Under the pieces are notes generated by a model. The model had not been told where the DNA came from. It saw only the letters and a list, made by a program, of their open reading frames with translations, and did no database searches. This document shows, in pieces, positions 19,370 through 28,726 of a stretch of DNA of 29,423 bases; the stretch's first letter is position 1; every line of letters begins with the position of its first letter. The DNA is from a virus. The DNA lies in the IMG/VR virus record IMGVR_UViG_3300025869_000062, positions 1-29,423 of that record. One strand, given 5' to 3'. A program made the translations under genes and the position numbers.

Positions 19370-22161
19370 TACTGCAACCTTTCACGCCAGAAAATATTCC
19401 AGTTAGTGATGGAATTTTCTTCCGCCGGACCACGATCACCATCTTCATCTTCATTTGAGTTTTCCAACCATTTCATCATGAATGTCCAGGCTGCGCGGGG
19501 TGGTGGACCACCATACAGAGACAATAGATCAGCACCAACATCTTCAGCAACATCTAAACCTAAATCAGCATCCCACTGTAGTGCTTTCAATGATGTCCAA
19601 TAATCTGCCGCGTCCGAGGATGTTCCTGAGCCTGTAATATTACCAGCACCACCAGAATCTGTAGTAAATGTGCCTGAAGTAAGTCCGACATCTAAAGCTG
19701 ATACAGTAGCGTTAGCAGCGGCAGCAGTTTCTAATCCTCTACCACAAATTACAAGAGTACCAGGATTGCCTGCAATAGGAACAACAGTTCCAAGACCACC
19801 AATTGCTTGACCAGATGCCGTAAAGATTTCGCCAGGCGCGTTGATTATTGCTCCTACCTGAGTATAATCTGTAGATCCTACTGTGACGACTTGATATTTG
19901 GTACCCCCTATCATATCTGATGCGGGAATAGGTGTTCCGTCCACTTCAATCTTCATAATACCACAAGTTGCACCTGCAGCGTCACCACCTGTGACTGTTA
20001 ATGTGGTTCCAATTTGAAGATTTGCACAATCGTCTACATCAAGTGTTCTGGTTAATCTATCATCCGCGATGTCTGCCTGAGAGTTGTATAACCAGCCAAG
20101 AGTTCTGGTTACATATGAAATGTAGTACCAATCATTAGGACTATCGACTCTGTCTACAGATGCATAACCTGTGCCGCCCGTAGTTTTAACAGACCCGAAA
20201 GTCGAGGCACTAGAAAATGCTTGAGATAAATCTTCACCACCATTAAATTGACGTAATACAACAGGTTGTGTATCCCAGAAATAGTGCCGATCTGATAAAC
20301 CCGATGGACCAAAAATTGGGTGTGTACCAACCTCAATTAATACACGATTAATACCTGTACCATATCGATCTGACGACGCAGTAAAACCATCAAGTTCTTG
20401 CTTTGATTTTGCAATGATTTGATCAGCTGTATTCCTTACAGTTCCGTATTGAAAGTTATCAGAGAACGTTGCAAAATCAAAAGAGTCATGACCATTCACC
20501 ATGAATCTGCCAATCTCAACAACGTGAGCTAAGTGATCCCCTTCGTAATCGATGTCGACTGTGGGTACACTAGGTCTTTCATCTTCGAATTGATATCCTC
20601 GCATAATACAACCATAGAATGCTCTTACCTCAGCAACCCTAGGTGCATTATCCCTAATACGATGATTAGCAATTTGGAATGTCAACGGCTGATAAACTGT
20701 ATGATTTTCATCACCACTTAATAAAAATTGCGTCGGTGACATTGTGACCATATATTGGGTTGAACTCTCACTACTAAAACCACCAGTTCTTAACATTGAA
20801 GGCCAATTCGTGGTCCCACCCCGTGTTTGTTTATGACGCCAATATGGCTGTAGGTGTGGCTGACCTAATAATTTTCTATTCATATCCACTGAAATCTGTT
20901 GTGCAGATTTCAACGGGTCTGATCTTTGTTCTGAGAGTACTGAACCGCCGTACGCAAAGAATTGAGAAATACTTCCAGTAGTGGCTGTATTTACCATAGC
21001 CCAACAAATTGGTCGGCTAGCCGAGGTAAGAGGATTATGGTTTTCCACCATGATCCCTTCTTCACCATTGCCATGATACATTTCATGGCACACAATACGT
21101 TCACCGTTGTAGAAAACACCCCAGCGAGTACGGCCACCACCAAGAAATTGATAATCGATCCAGTATGAGTTAATATTAGTTACATCTATTTTCATACCAG
21201 AAGGATTAGATGATCCACTAGTACCTAAGAGAGTATCTTTATTCCAATTTCTTTGAAGGATCGCATGATTTCTAACCATCCCACCGTGCGACCATCTATG
21301 AATAACTCTAAGAGAAGACCCACTACCTGGAGTAACTGGACCCATCATTGTATCACCCGGTGTATCATCTGATCCGGCAATCGAGAAGAAATATCCATCG
21401 AATGCATCAAATGCACCCCAAGCTCGTGTAACACCAGCTTTACCAGTATCTCCTGATCGAGCAGCCATGACGTAAAGATTTGAACCACCGAGTTCGAATG
21501 AATGGTATAGATTTGAAGTATGAGTTACACGATCAAGTAGCTGAGTACCTACGGTTAATGCTACGCCACGGGTATTCGCATCCCACGCATTGTCAACATC
21601 AGCACTACCTTCTACTGAGGTTGTAAATTCATCTGGCAAATTAGATTTGCCAAAATCGTATGATGCAAGTATTAAACCATCATTAACTCTTAATGCTCCA
21701 GTACCTGTAACCTGTGGAGGCCCTTCAGCAAACGTCATTTTACCAGAGCCGAATCGGTCAATATCCCAACCATATTCTGGGTTATCATAACCTACGACTA
21801 TGTTTGAATTGATATAGATTTCTTCAACTTCTTGGACTTCAGCTACTTTTGTAATACCGTCCTCGTCCAAAATATCAGACCCGATTACAAATTGAGAATT
21901 CTTATATCTTGCAAGCTTATTAAAATGGATTTCTAATATGCCGGTTGTACTGGATAATGCGATATGCCCGTGTACGTGGAATGCTGTCTTGGTAGGAGCA
22001 GTTATTCCTTCTTGCATATTAGCATAATAGAAACCCCCAATACTCCAAGCAAAGTTTTCAGTCACGCTACTGTTATAAAACAATTGCGCGGTATGGATTA
22101 CCTTTACACGTTTACCAGTACTATCTGGAGGTACCCTAAGATAAGTCTTCTCACCTGCCAT
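19369..22161 (-). CDS. Large virion/adhesin-type structural protein, 930 aa
   Basis: A multi-domain beta-rich protein without a signal peptide. Residues about 247-365 form a module (WGAFDAFDGYFF, NWN-x-D-x-L-x-G, then YWIDYQFLGGGRTRWGVFYN) that is related to the 465-residue plus-strand protein at 3213-4610. The middle has H-x-x-Y-F-W-D-T-Q-P-V-like strands, and about residues 690-780 carry a Thr/Gly-rich repeat region suggesting a receptor-binding fibre or baseplate plate. The C-terminus (NSITNWNIFWRERLQ) is short and helical. AGGGAAG at 22170-22176 precedes the start. Likely a tail-fibre or adhesin part; host specificity is a guess. Confidence 0.86.
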   Translation of the reverse strand: MAGEKTYLRVPPDSTGKRVKVIHTAQLFYNSSVTENFAWSIGGFYYANMQEGITAPTKTAFHVHGHIALSSTTGILEIHFNKLARYKNSQFVIGSDILDEDGITKVAEVQEVEEIYINSNIVVGYDNPEYGWDIDRFGSGKMTFAEGPPQVTGTGALRVNDGLILASYDFGKSNLPDEFTTSVEGSADVDNAWDANTRGVALTVGTQLLDRVTHTSNLYHSFELGGSNLYVMAARSGDTGKAGVTRAWGAFDAFDGYFFSIAGSDDTPGDTMMGPVTPGSGSSLRVIHRWSHGGMVRNHAILQRNWNKDTLLGTSGSSNPSGMKIDVTNINSYWIDYQFLGGGRTRWGVFYNGERIVCHEMYHGNGEEGIMVENHNPLTSASRPICWAMVNTATTGSISQFFAYGGSVLSEQRSDPLKSAQQISVDMNRKLLGQPHLQPYWRHKQTRGGTTNWPSMLRTGGFSSESSTQYMVTMSPTQFLLSGDENHTVYQPLTFQIANHRIRDNAPRVAEVRAFYGCIMRGYQFEDERPSVPTVDIDYEGDHLAHVVEIGRFMVNGHDSFDFATFSDNFQYGTVRNTADQIIAKSKQELDGFTASSDRYGTGINRVLIEVGTHPIFGPSGLSDRHYFWDTQPVVLRQFNGGEDLSQAFSSASTFGSVKTTGGTGYASVDRVDSPNDWYYISYVTRTLGWLYNSQADIADDRLTRTLDVDDCANLQIGTTLTVTGGDAAGATCGIMKIEVDGTPIPASDMIGGTKYQVVTVGSTDYTQVGAIINAPGEIFTASGQAIGGLGTVVPIAGNPGTLVICGRGLETAAAANATVSALDVGLTSGTFTTDSGGAGNITGSGTSSDAADYWTSLKALQWDADLGLDVAEDVGADLLSLYGGPPPRAAWTFMMKWLENSNEDEDGDRGPAEENSITNWNIFWRERLQ

Positions 22162-22184
22162 TTGTTACTTCCCTATTAGCCCTA

Positions 22185-22370
22185 TTAGTCCAAATCGACG
22201 TAAAGTGTTGATAGTTCTTGCCTAACGAGATTATAGTGTTTGATAATCTCCATCGGCTTTAATTCTTCTAGGCCTTCAGTAGTGCCTGCTACGATAAGGA
22301 CTTTATTAATTAGGTCCTCAAAAAATTGGATAGACTCATCCAATGCTTGTTTTTTTTCTTGTTCTGTCAT
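22185..22370 (-). CDS. Small helical protein, 61 aa
   Basis: An alpha-helical protein (KKQALDESIQFFEDLINKVL, then EELKPMEIIKHYNLVRQELS) with no cysteine or membrane segment, 23 bases upstream of the large adhesin gene and in the same direction. A possible chaperone or assembly factor for the neighbouring fibre protein, by size and place only. The Shine-Dalgarno (GGAG) is rather far upstream. It follows a hairpin that ends the preceding gene. Confidence 0.68.
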   Translation of the reverse strand: MTEQEKKQALDESIQFFEDLINKVLIVAGTTEGLEELKPMEIIKHYNLVRQELSTLYVDLD

Positions 22371-22401
22371 TTTATTTTAAACTCCATATTAAATCAAAAT
22401 C

Positions 22402-22421
22402 GGGGGTCCAAAAGGACCCCC
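22402..22421 (-). terminator. Hairpin terminator after the 874-aa gene
   Basis: On the minus strand GGGGGTCC, loop TTTT, GGACCCCC, a perfect 8-bp stem, followed by GATTTTGATTT, an imperfect U-rich run. It lies about 30 bases after the stop of the 874-residue gene and 32 bases before the next start. It may also work as a 5' cap hairpin for the transcript from the box at 22432. Confidence 0.75.
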
Positions 22422-22431
22422 TGTACATTAC

Positions 22432-22439
22432 TATTTATT
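22432..22439 (-). promoter_or_regulatory. Late promoter variant, AATAAATA
   Basis: One mismatch (first base) to TATAAATA on the minus strand, located between the stop of the 874-residue gene and the hairpin. It could start transcription of the 61-residue and 930-residue genes just upstream of the hairpin. Confidence 0.4.
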
Positions 22440-22449
22440 TCATTGTGCA

Positions 22450-25074
22450 TTATGCCGGATCGATGAAGTTTCTTTCCAACGGAGCAACAAGTGAAATTGA
22501 ACCACCAGTTTCGGTAATGGTACCAGACTGAATTACATATTGACCTGTTTCAAGACCAATTGCAACAACAGTTACTGGGACATCAGTAGACCCAGTACGC
22601 CCGTTGGTAGTATCAGCATCGAATGCGTAGTTAAATTCATACACACCAGAGGTTACGTTCCCAACCTGATTACTGACGTCTGAACCAACAGCACTAGAAA
22701 TACCATTTACAACCCTTTGAAGCTGTAATGCGCCGGTTGTACCGAAGTCATTACCTGCCTGCGCACCAACACCTACTGAGTAGTATGCATAGAATACAGC
22801 AGCTGCATCTGATGTCAGGTTGTTGTTGAAGTTGATAGAAACTGTTACAACGATCGGAGCCTTGTGAGAAGTACCTCGAGCGCCACCATCGTATGTAACA
22901 GATAATGCTTCATTATACTGAATGTTGTTAACGTCAGCAGCAGCAATATCATCAACCACTACACCTGAAGGGATAGTAGCATCTCGATATGTATTCAAGG
23001 TAGAACCTACGAAGAATACGAGAGGATCTGCAATATCACCACGTCGAATAGAACCTGCAGCACCTGAGGTACCGATGTTCAGATCATTGATGTTACCAGT
23101 CTGACGTAACAAGTATTGCGTATACTCATAGAGAACTTCTTTGGTAGCTCCAGGCGCATCAGTTGCACCAGGCGCATTACCATCGATTTCAATAGTATAT
23201 GCAGACCAAATACCATCAGTAGGTCCAGTGGTTAGCTTAGCATCTTCTTCGATGTTTCTTTGTCCACCATAAGCACCGAACGCAGAGTTGGCCGAACCGT
23301 AAAGAACAGCGGGATCCCAATAGGTCCATGTGATACCACCAGTATCGCCTGCCATGGTCGCGTTGTTGGTAGTACCAGCTATATCAGCATAATACCATCG
23401 AGGTCCACCGACCGAAGTTTGTGAGTTAGCAACATCGAATACAACATCACCAGCAGCATAAGTTGTGGCATTGGCGTAATCGCCTTTGATCACAACATCG
23501 AGTGTAGTCGTGACAGGGTTAACCATGTACTTAACAGTAATATCATTGGTGTAACCAAGCTGACAAGTACCAGTTGCTGCAGAACCTGTATCACCAGAAG
23601 TAATGGTGAATTCCTGAAGGCCGTTAAGAGCAAGTACAGTGTATAAGTTACCAGTAGTATCACCGAAGGCAGCAACACCAGTATTCACGATGAACACAGG
23701 AGCGCCGACATAAAGACCGTGATCCACAGAAGTTTGCACTGTAATTGTCGTTCCATTGCCTACAATAGATGAAATTGCAGCTGTACTAAATGCAGCATCA
23801 TCAGTAGTATTAATGTTCAAATCAACAGCGTTAGTAAGTGGGAATCGATATACAATGTATGTCAATTCCGATACACCGATGTCGACCAAGTCAGCATCTG
23901 CATATGTCTTCTTTCTTGTTCGCACGAAGATCTTGAAGTAGCCATCTCGAACGTATCCTACTAATGTACCTGTAGTACTTGCATCAGATGCAGCGTCGAT
24001 GATGGTTTCTGATACCCTAATTGAGTTGGCATCAGGTAAGGACCGTACAGTTACGTATTGGTTATTGCCTGCGTTTGTTGCACCAGTGATCTTAACCAGA
24101 TCTCCAATACTGAAAGCATGAGGAGTATTGAAATCAATGGTTTTTGTAGAAGCAGTGAAATCAACAGTAGCAGTAAGCGTAACAGTACCAACATCAGCGA
24201 TGAAATCATCAGCACGACTGTCACCGTAATCAGTGTTACCATACCACTGTACAGCCTGGTTCACAGCACCAGCATATGATGTATTTACAGGAGTAGCGTT
24301 TGTACCATTATCTTGTACATAGTACGTTTGGTCATTTGCATCTAACGATCCCAAGGTTACAACACCTGAGTAACGTCGAGATATACCGCCACCTGCAGCA
24401 ATTTCTGACCATCCAGCAGTACGAATCATTTCACGAGTAGTGAAGATTTCACCACCCTGATATACTGCGTTGCGATAGAAAGTAATAGTGGCTGTATCAA
24501 CTGTCGGTGCGCCTGTACCAGGCAATACAGCACCATCAAGTGTCAATACATAGGGTCCAGCACCTGAGGTACTCTTGACTCTATAAAAACCATCATTATC
24601 GGTAGAACCAGAAATGACAACATAATCTGCATTAGTAAGACCCAAAGTGGCCCAATCCAAATCTGCAGCAGATGTAACCGTATGATCACCACCAGTTACA
24701 TCAAAAGTAATGTCAGAAGCCGAACTTGTGCCTAATGATTCACCATCAGCAGGTTTCCAGCCATTTTGAAATTCGAACTGTTCGTTCGTAATAGATAGCA
24801 TCGGGAAAGGATACTGGGGAAGATTGCTATCTTCTTTCCATACGTCCTTAAAAAAAGAATAAAGTGCCTGACCTGTAATTCCAGATCCTGCAGCCGCAAA
24901 ATTTTGTGCGCCTTTGAAATAGAAAACTTTATTTACCGCATCTAACCATATTTCGTCAGATTGGAAGAAACCACTAGAAGCCTCAGTATTATCAAGAGGT
25001 TGTTCTGGAGTTCCGGCCACGGTTTTAAGTTTATCTAGGTCAACATACGTCTGCGCCGTATTAATTGTTGCCAT
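22450..25074 (-). CDS. Large conserved virion structural protein, 874 aa
   Basis: The N-terminus matches a widespread phage structural pattern: TYVDLDKLKTVAG, then SGFFQSDEIWLDAVNKVFYF, GITGQALYSFFKDVWKEDSN, YPFPMLSITNEQFEFQNGW, and TREMIRTAGWSEI. Later VGVSELTYIVYRFPL-like and Thr/Asp/Gly-rich strands repeat through the body. The C-terminus ends PLERNFIDPA, related to the end of the next protein (RFDRNFSDP). An intact tail or baseplate-associated adhesin is the best reading. AGGAG and a perfect late box at 25166-25173 lie upstream, with a 91-base leader. A hairpin terminator follows. Confidence 0.88.
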   Translation of the reverse strand: MATINTAQTYVDLDKLKTVAGTPEQPLDNTEASSGFFQSDEIWLDAVNKVFYFKGAQNFAAAGSGITGQALYSFFKDVWKEDSNLPQYPFPMLSITNEQFEFQNGWKPADGESLGTSSASDITFDVTGGDHTVTSAADLDWATLGLTNADYVVISGSTDNDGFYRVKSTSGAGPYVLTLDGAVLPGTGAPTVDTATITFYRNAVYQGGEIFTTREMIRTAGWSEIAAGGGISRRYSGVVTLGSLDANDQTYYVQDNGTNATPVNTSYAGAVNQAVQWYGNTDYGDSRADDFIADVGTVTLTATVDFTASTKTIDFNTPHAFSIGDLVKITGATNAGNNQYVTVRSLPDANSIRVSETIIDAASDASTTGTLVGYVRDGYFKIFVRTRKKTYADADLVDIGVSELTYIVYRFPLTNAVDLNINTTDDAAFSTAAISSIVGNGTTITVQTSVDHGLYVGAPVFIVNTGVAAFGDTTGNLYTVLALNGLQEFTITSGDTGSAATGTCQLGYTNDITVKYMVNPVTTTLDVVIKGDYANATTYAAGDVVFDVANSQTSVGGPRWYYADIAGTTNNATMAGDTGGITWTYWDPAVLYGSANSAFGAYGGQRNIEEDAKLTTGPTDGIWSAYTIEIDGNAPGATDAPGATKEVLYEYTQYLLRQTGNINDLNIGTSGAAGSIRRGDIADPLVFFVGSTLNTYRDATIPSGVVVDDIAAADVNNIQYNEALSVTYDGGARGTSHKAPIVVTVSINFNNNLTSDAAAVFYAYYSVGVGAQAGNDFGTTGALQLQRVVNGISSAVGSDVSNQVGNVTSGVYEFNYAFDADTTNGRTGSTDVPVTVVAIGLETGQYVIQSGTITETGGSISLVAPLERNFIDPA

Positions 25075-25083
25075 TTGTTTCTC

Positions 25084-25129
25084 CTAGATTGTTTAGGGGT
25101 TAAAATATACTCACTTCAACATAATCTAG
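25084..25129 (-). other. Inverted repeat in the leader of the 874-aa gene
   Basis: A 7-bp perfect inverted repeat: on the minus strand CTAGATT (25129-25123) can pair with AATCTAG (25090-25084), the last two bases of which are the first two of the AGGAG ribosome binding site. The loop of 32 bases makes the stem weak, but it could mask the site. Confidence 0.3.
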
Positions 25130-25165
25130 ATTTAATATTAAATAAAATCAAAAAAATTATTAACT

Positions 25166-25173
25166 ATTTATAA
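25166..25173 (-). promoter_or_regulatory. T4-type late promoter for the 874-aa gene
   Basis: Perfect TATAAATA on the minus strand, 91 bases before the start, the longest leader among the perfect boxes, and 15 bases after the stop of the preceding gene. Confidence 0.88.
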
Positions 25174-25188
25174 CAATTGAGATCTATG

Positions 25189-26979
25189 TTATGGATCACT
25201 AAAGTTTCTGTCGAATCTTTGTTGTACAGGAATCGAAGAATCTGCATTCTCTAAAGAAAGCCCTGTTAAACTTATATATTCATATTGGTTATTTAGGATA
25301 GCAATAAAAATTGGCACATCTGCATTGCTTGTCGGTGGATCTTGATATACCCATGAGAAGGTAAACGTATTATCATCAGTTGCTCCAGTAACTGTAACAG
25401 TACCATTTCCATTATCAGGTGATGTGCCAACACCACCAGTCATATCTTCAATGCCGGCAATTGCTGATGAATCTGATACCTTGAATATTCTTACCTCAGT
25501 CCCGTCTTTCATTCCAGTCAATGCAAATGTTCTTGTGGTAGGTGGTTCACGAACTACACCTTGATCATCAATTAATTCGTATTGGTTTGTTGCTGAAAAG
25601 TTTGTAATCAATACACCTCGAGCACCAAAGAATCGACCACCAGCAAAGTTACCAAAAGGTGTTGCCTTCTTTGGTAGAACAACGACAATACTGCTAATAT
25701 TATTGATTGAATTACCACCAATGGTCAAATTTTCTGTAGCAGTAAATGTACCTTGTGATGAGTGAAGCATCACATAAGTATCTGTTGCGTTTACACTCAA
25801 TACATAACCAGTTGCACCACTCGTCGATCCTGTGACCTCATCACCAATATTAATCGTACCAGTGATTGAAGCATATTGAATGTAATGATCAATACCAATA
25901 TATTGTTGACCTTCAACACCTGCTCTAAGTGTCGTATCACCATCTCTTGTTAAGTATTGAAGATGTCGATATGCATTAGCAAGAGTTTCACCACCACAAT
26001 TAACTGTGACAGAATAATTTTCATTTGTTGTATCAGCATTAATATCAGCAGTTGCTGCACCAAAGGTAATACTAAAACCTGCAATCGTAGTTAGTGATGG
26101 ACTTGTATTATTCAAATCTGGTGCTGTTGCAAGAGGTACGACGTTTCTGCCTTCAACTGTTTGAATTGAAAAGTCGTCGTAAAGAGTATTTTCTTTTCGA
26201 GCAAAGAATGTAAAATAAGAATTATCGATTTCTACCCAAGGATCGACCGAATAATCTGTAATCAAGAAGAGTCGATCTAAGAATCCTGCAGGCCAATATT
26301 TTGTAAGTAATGATTGATCTTGTGCAACTTCAATATCTGTAGCCGATTCAATCGCGCCAATCGTTACAATATTATTCCATCTTTTTTCGCCATCAGTTGC
26401 TGCGCCAGTTTGCGTTGCAGTATGCGCGTTACAAGTTAGTGTACCCGATGTTGAATCAAAATTATTTCCTGCTGCACTGCTATCTGGTCGAATCCAAAGA
26501 TATGTACCATAGTCTCCTGTTTCATAATCGAGAAGAACTCCAGCATCTCCGTCAGCATGAGTAATTGCATTACCAACATCACCAATTACGATATCAACGT
26601 TTGTGATAGGAACACAAACAATACCTGTTGCAGAACCCACAGTTCGAGTCCATCCAACGGTTTGAATTGAACCACCAGTTAAGTGTTCTATTGTGGTTTG
26701 ATCAATAAACCAAGGATTGTCATCACCTGTTTCAATGAGGCCAATATCATACACCCTTGGTGTAACGGCCTTCATTGGAGTACCAAAAGTCTTTTCAATA
26801 TAATCACCAACTCCACCGGTGTTATTATCAAAGAGATCTTGGAGCGCAGTATATAATTCGTTTACAGTTCGAGTTGCTGTAGTGGCAGTAGATCCTGTCC
26901 ATTTGATTTGCTTATCACCAGCTGCATCACCAGGGAAATATACTGTGATGTCACCGCCTAAAAGAGATTCAGTAGCCAT
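25189..26979 (-). CDS. Virion structural protein, 596 aa
   Basis: A beta-rich protein without a signal peptide, starting MATESLLGGDITVYFPGDAA. The middle has repeated glycine-led strands (TGTINIGDEVTGSTSGATGY, GTFTATENLTIGG), and a region (YDIGLIETGDDNPWFIDQTT) close to the N-terminus. The C-terminus QQRFDRNFSDP shares its end motif with the 874-residue protein (ERNFIDPA), pointing to a common assembly or attachment signal. Its start lies one base after the stop of the next upstream gene. Tail or baseplate-type adhesin inferred; function not known. Confidence 0.85.
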   Translation of the reverse strand: MATESLLGGDITVYFPGDAAGDKQIKWTGSTATTATRTVNELYTALQDLFDNNTGGVGDYIEKTFGTPMKAVTPRVYDIGLIETGDDNPWFIDQTTIEHLTGGSIQTVGWTRTVGSATGIVCVPITNVDIVIGDVGNAITHADGDAGVLLDYETGDYGTYLWIRPDSSAAGNNFDSTSGTLTCNAHTATQTGAATDGEKRWNNIVTIGAIESATDIEVAQDQSLLTKYWPAGFLDRLFLITDYSVDPWVEIDNSYFTFFARKENTLYDDFSIQTVEGRNVVPLATAPDLNNTSPSLTTIAGFSITFGAATADINADTTNENYSVTVNCGGETLANAYRHLQYLTRDGDTTLRAGVEGQQYIGIDHYIQYASITGTINIGDEVTGSTSGATGYVLSVNATDTYVMLHSSQGTFTATENLTIGGNSINNISSIVVVLPKKATPFGNFAGGRFFGARGVLITNFSATNQYELIDDQGVVREPPTTRTFALTGMKDGTEVRIFKVSDSSAIAGIEDMTGGVGTSPDNGNGTVTVTGATDDNTFTFSWVYQDPPTSNADVPIFIAILNNQYEYISLTGLSLENADSSIPVQQRFDRNFSDP

Positions 26980-26980
26980 C

Positions 26981-28726
26981 TTATAACTCCACTAGCTCAT
27001 CTTCGATAAGGGTAACACTCACTGAAACGCCATTCGTTCCAGTGTTTGCAGTTGTTTCAACTGGAATATATCTTGTACTTCCTGTAGTACTTTTTCTAAC
27101 CCTTAATACGATAGGTACGCTTGCTGAAGCATTAACCGCTGAGGTAAATTCACCAGAAGCATTAGTTAATTGATTTGTAATTGTGGCACCGGTTGTTTCA
27201 TTAAATACTACTACCTGTGCACCGTTGACTGCAGTACCTGAAGCATCTTTTACAGAAATAATAATACCCACATTTTGTTCGATATTCACTGTACCTGTAC
27301 CGTTTATTTCTACTGTAGGAATTGTTCCTTGATTTACCACCCGAATAGTCAAAATGGCGTTTGAAGCAAGAGTTACAGATAATGCTCCATTAGTAGTACT
27401 CGTGATATTGGTGCCTGTTGTCTGAGTTCCATATCCAGTTAATGTATTGCCATCCCAATCTATAGTTGTATTTGTACTAATTGTATCACTAAGTGAAACG
27501 GCGGGCACTGTACCAGTTCTAGTAAATGAGCAATTGGTAATACTACCAACAGTACTTGATGTTGATATGATAGAGGCAGTAGATCCAGCAAAGGTCTCTT
27601 CAAATGAACATTCATCAATAGAAGCAGAGTTCTGAGTAACTGATTCTGTTCTTCGAAATGCTGTTTCAGAAAGTGTAGTACCACTGCCCCATTCGAATGT
27701 TCCCATATCAACAAAATTACAAGAAGTGATATTACAGTTTGCAGTAGCGTTTGTTACTACCAAATCTCCACGACTATTAGTAGAAGCGACCGGGTTGCCG
27801 ACACCCGTATTAATGAATGAACAACCGGTCCAATTCACCTCTGTTGCAGTAGCGTCTGAAGAATTTTGAATTTCAATATTATGGAAATTAGTACCGACAC
27901 GGGGAGTATTTCGAATGAAAATGTTTTTATTGGTATCTGTGAATCTGGCGTTTCCACCGGCAGCAGCAGTAACTGTATTATCACCAATTAATACCTTACC
28001 TTGCCAATTATAACCACCAGCAGTTTCTTCAAAAATACCATATCTATTGGTATTATCATCAAGCTGAGTGGCTAAATAATCAAAATCTATTGGTGTATCC
28101 GCACCAGTTCCTCCAGTCAATTCTATTGTACACCGACCAACTCGAATAGTATCAATGCCAAAGTGTGAAACACCTCTGTTTTGTTCCGGCGCAGTAACAC
28201 CACCACCGATAAAGTTAATCGTACCTGAAAAAGTTCCGGCTGAGTCGTCTGCTGTAAACGCAGAAGGATCAACGGCATAACAATACCAACCACCCTGTGG
28301 GTTTGGAGTGAAATCACTACCGGAAACAGTATAGGCCTCAATATCTCCTGTACTCGATCCAATTAATACAAAATGGCCACCCGGTGGATTGGTTGCTCCT
28401 GCTGTAGCACCGGCAAACGTATCAAGTGAAGAAGGTGCGATGAACCACATCCAAACCAAGATTGCACCATCAGTATCAACTGTAGCCGCAGCTCCATTTC
28501 CGGTTGCTGTATCGTATAGCAAAGAGCCTCGAACTGAGTTATTTCTTGTGTGCTGACCGGCTATCATGCCGGATCCTTGAATATAGAAGTTTGATTCTAA
28601 TGCAAAGGCCTGAAAGTCATCGTAAGCGGCCGCAGTCGATTCAGACCAATCAGTAGTGGCCTCTCCCGCGTTTATCAATCCACCATTAGCAGATGATAAA
28701 TCTGTGTCAATTGCTCGTGCGACCAT
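26981..28726 (-). CDS. Beta-helix-like virion protein with C-terminal Ig-like domain, 581 aa
   Basis: The middle (about residues 280-430) has repeated short strands rich in N, S and T (NCNITSCNFVDMGTFEWG, ASIDECSFEETFAG, VGSITNCSFTRTG), the pattern of a right-handed parallel beta-helix as in tail spikes. The C-terminal 90 residues (VKDASGTAVNGAQVVVFNET, LTNASGEFTSAV) resemble a carboxypeptidase-regulatory/Ig-like domain. The start overlaps the stop of the collagen-like gene (TAATG). Probable fiber or spike with possible glycan binding; no catalytic residues identified. Confidence 0.85.
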   Translation of the reverse strand: MVARAIDTDLSSANGGLINAGEATTDWSESTAAAYDDFQAFALESNFYIQGSGMIAGQHTRNNSVRGSLLYDTATGNGAAATVDTDGAILVWMWFIAPSSLDTFAGATAGATNPPGGHFVLIGSSTGDIEAYTVSGSDFTPNPQGGWYCYAVDPSAFTADDSAGTFSGTINFIGGGVTAPEQNRGVSHFGIDTIRVGRCTIELTGGTGADTPIDFDYLATQLDDNTNRYGIFEETAGGYNWQGKVLIGDNTVTAAAGGNARFTDTNKNIFIRNTPRVGTNFHNIEIQNSSDATATEVNWTGCSFINTGVGNPVASTNSRGDLVVTNATANCNITSCNFVDMGTFEWGSGTTLSETAFRRTESVTQNSASIDECSFEETFAGSTASIISTSSTVGSITNCSFTRTGTVPAVSLSDTISTNTTIDWDGNTLTGYGTQTTGTNITSTTNGALSVTLASNAILTIRVVNQGTIPTVEINGTGTVNIEQNVGIIISVKDASGTAVNGAQVVVFNETTGATITNQLTNASGEFTSAVNASASVPIVLRVRKSTTGSTRYIPVETTANTGTNGVSVSVTLIEDELVEL

